This document shows positions 11,629 to 12,921 of a stretch of DNA of 12,921 nucleotides, piece after piece; position 1 is the stretch's first letter, and each line of letters starts with the position of its first letter. The notes under the pieces are model-generated. The model had not been told where the DNA came from and did not search any database. It saw only the letters and a list, made by a program, of their open reading frames with translations. The position numbers and the translations under genes are program-made. Source of the DNA: Auxenochlorella pyrenoidosa. Its lineage: Eukaryota > Chlorophyta > Trebouxiophyceae > Chlorellales > Chlorellaceae. Location of the stretch: NCBI GenBank assembly GCA_001430745.1, contig KQ482049.1, positions 118,662 to 131,582 on the forward strand, written 5' to 3'.

Positions 11629-12732
11629 GCAGGCCCACTGGCGGAGTGTGGCAGCTACAGAGAAGCAACACAACCCCACACAGGGGCGCCAGCTTAGCTT
11701 GCCACAGTAAGCCCCGACAGCCACGGTATCGGCAGAGGCACTGTAGCAATGACAGATCTGACCTGCGCCAACGGCGACGGCAACTGCCACCGGCGGCATA
11801 GCAACCAGGCTGGCAGCTATTGCCAGCTGTGACGAACAGCTGTCCCTTGCTTTGCTTTCATTCCACGTATTGATCGATCATGCCTGACACCTGTCCTTGT
11901 ACATTGTCCAGCCTGCACCAGCTGGCACGCGGCCCGGACGGCCATATATGCCCACCTTCATTCGTGTCCTGGCACTTGCACCTTCAAGTTACCTTGATTT
12001 CCCCTTCTTAAAATACAACTAGCAACCGCGAGTAGTCCGGTACAAGGGAACCGGCCAACGCCAACTGTTGGTTGACATCAAGGCTCATGTCCGGCGGCGA
12101 GGCTATGGTGAACAATCGTAACAGCACCGCAGGGCAACATAATGCAACATGTTCATGACGCCAGCTTGCAGCTGGCAACAAAGTGCCATGGCAAGCGCAT
12201 TGCGCTAGTACTGCACCATGGGCAATGCAACCACAACATGCCATGGACTACCAGCGGGGGCGGCATTGACCCCAACCAAAGGGCAGCCCGGCAGCCTGCA
12301 ATGGTCTGATGTCAACAGGCAACAATGCAACACTACCTGCGGCGGGTAGCAATGGCAGCCACGCAACCAACATCAGGCCAACTACGCATGGTCTATCTGT
12401 CGTGCTTGAACCCATGAGTACAAACAAGTCTCCTTACCAGGATGGGGATTTGGAGCGAAGCAAGCTATGGCAACGGCTGGGGTGGAGTTTGACCCACACC
12501 CGAAGTCAGCCTTGCAACTAACATCGGTCCGGCATGCATCTCTGCAGCACCATTTGCTGCGGGTTGGAACAACAACAGCTAGCTTGCTAGTAACTGGTGT
12601 ATCGTGCCGAGTGCATTGGGAGGACTCCAATCTCATTAGCTGTTGCCGGAAGGGTGCACAATAAGGGTGCATTCTGGTGGAACATTTAACAATAGGGCAA
12701 ACACGTTGAAGGACGGGTGTGATGCTACAAAA
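11629..12732. other. Intergenic region, no recognisable gene
   Basis: The longest open frames (about 96 and 78 codons, both on the minus strand) show no domain, no conserved motif and no flanking splice pattern. Composition looks less GC-rich than the genes to the left. Short words such as GCAATGCAAC and TGCCATGG recur at 12120-12370 without clear periodicity. I see no transposase, terminal inverted repeats or tRNA. A TATA-like CATATATG lies at 11943-11950 but nothing follows it. Confidence 0.5.
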
Positions 12733-12921
12733 ACAGTTTGGGAGTGAAAAAGTGATGGGGGCATATTTTAGGGCATGGGGTGAATTTGATTAGGGCTTAG
12801 GGTCGGGCACCACACGTACCTTCATCACGCTGTTTCGTACGTCCCCCTTGTCAAGTTCTGAGCAGTTTTTTCGCCGAGTTTAGGGCTCGGGGTGAAACAG
12901 TTTAGGGCTGGGGGTGAAATG
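12733..12921. repeat. Degenerate TTTAGGG/GGGGTGAAA repeat running off the window
   Basis: Four copies of a roughly 20-bp element are visible: 12733-12750 (most diverged), 12767-12785, 12879-12897 and 12901-12919. The last two are near-identical, TTTAGGGCTxGGGGTGAAA, and 22 bp apart; the array probably continues past 12921. The TTTAGGG part equals the plant-type telomere unit, but the copies are separated by other sequence. Confidence 0.7.

Noticed and set aside
12008..12672. Small minus-strand genes (78 and 96 codons) in the right flank
   Set aside because: No domain, no conserved motif, no splice pattern; lengths are expected by chance.
12879..12921. True chromosome end (telomere)
   Set aside because: The TTTAGGG words are single and separated by other sequence, not a perfect tandem array, so only telomere-like words can be claimed.

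Overview
This is nuclear DNA of a green plant-lineage eukaryote, most likely a GC-rich chlorophyte alga. Three things point there. Every gene piece is a short exon between GT...AG introns of about 90-400 nt. Acceptors nearly always read CTGCAG, CCGCAG or GGCAG. A chlorophyte-type TGTAA poly(A) signal lies downstream of the first gene. A Chlorella-like (trebouxiophyte) source is my guess; the window alone cannot settle species.

Two protein-coding genes lie head to tail on the + strand. Gene 1 (34-6423) is the 3' part of soluble starch synthase III. Its 22 visible exons encode 667 complete codons: the end of one starch-binding CBM53 module, a charged alanine-rich helical linker, a complete last CBM53, and a full GT5 ADP-glucose glucosyltransferase domain with its expected motifs intact. 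The N-terminus and transit peptide lie left of the window. Its 3' UTR runs to about 7045. Gene 2 (7447-11054) is complete: 13 exons encode a 364-residue plastid-type, oxygen-dependent coproporphyrinogen III oxidase (CPX1/HEMF), with a short Arg-rich transit peptide. I spliced both genes by hand; all junctions keep frame and rebuild conserved family sequence.

The genes serve separate plastid pathways, starch elongation and tetrapyrrole (heme/chlorophyll) synthesis. Adjacency does not imply a shared transcript. The gap between them (about 7046-7446) must hold the CPX1 promoter. It contains two GTAC tetramers, the core of the algal copper-response element, one just upstream of a TATA-like string.

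From 11055 to the right edge I see no gene. This flank looks visibly less GC-rich and holds a 16-bp direct repeat bracketing a CTTG/CAAG hairpin, a 19-bp tandem duplication, and a degenerate TTTAGGG...GGGGTGAAA repeat that runs off the right edge.

Points most worth a second look: a GC-AG intron cutting the KVGGLGDV substrate-binding motif of starch synthase; a stop-free, 3n-length intron carrying an interrupted CTG repeat in the same gene; the GTAC sites before CPX1; and the telomere-like minisatellite at the right end. I found no evidence for a wholly new biological system.
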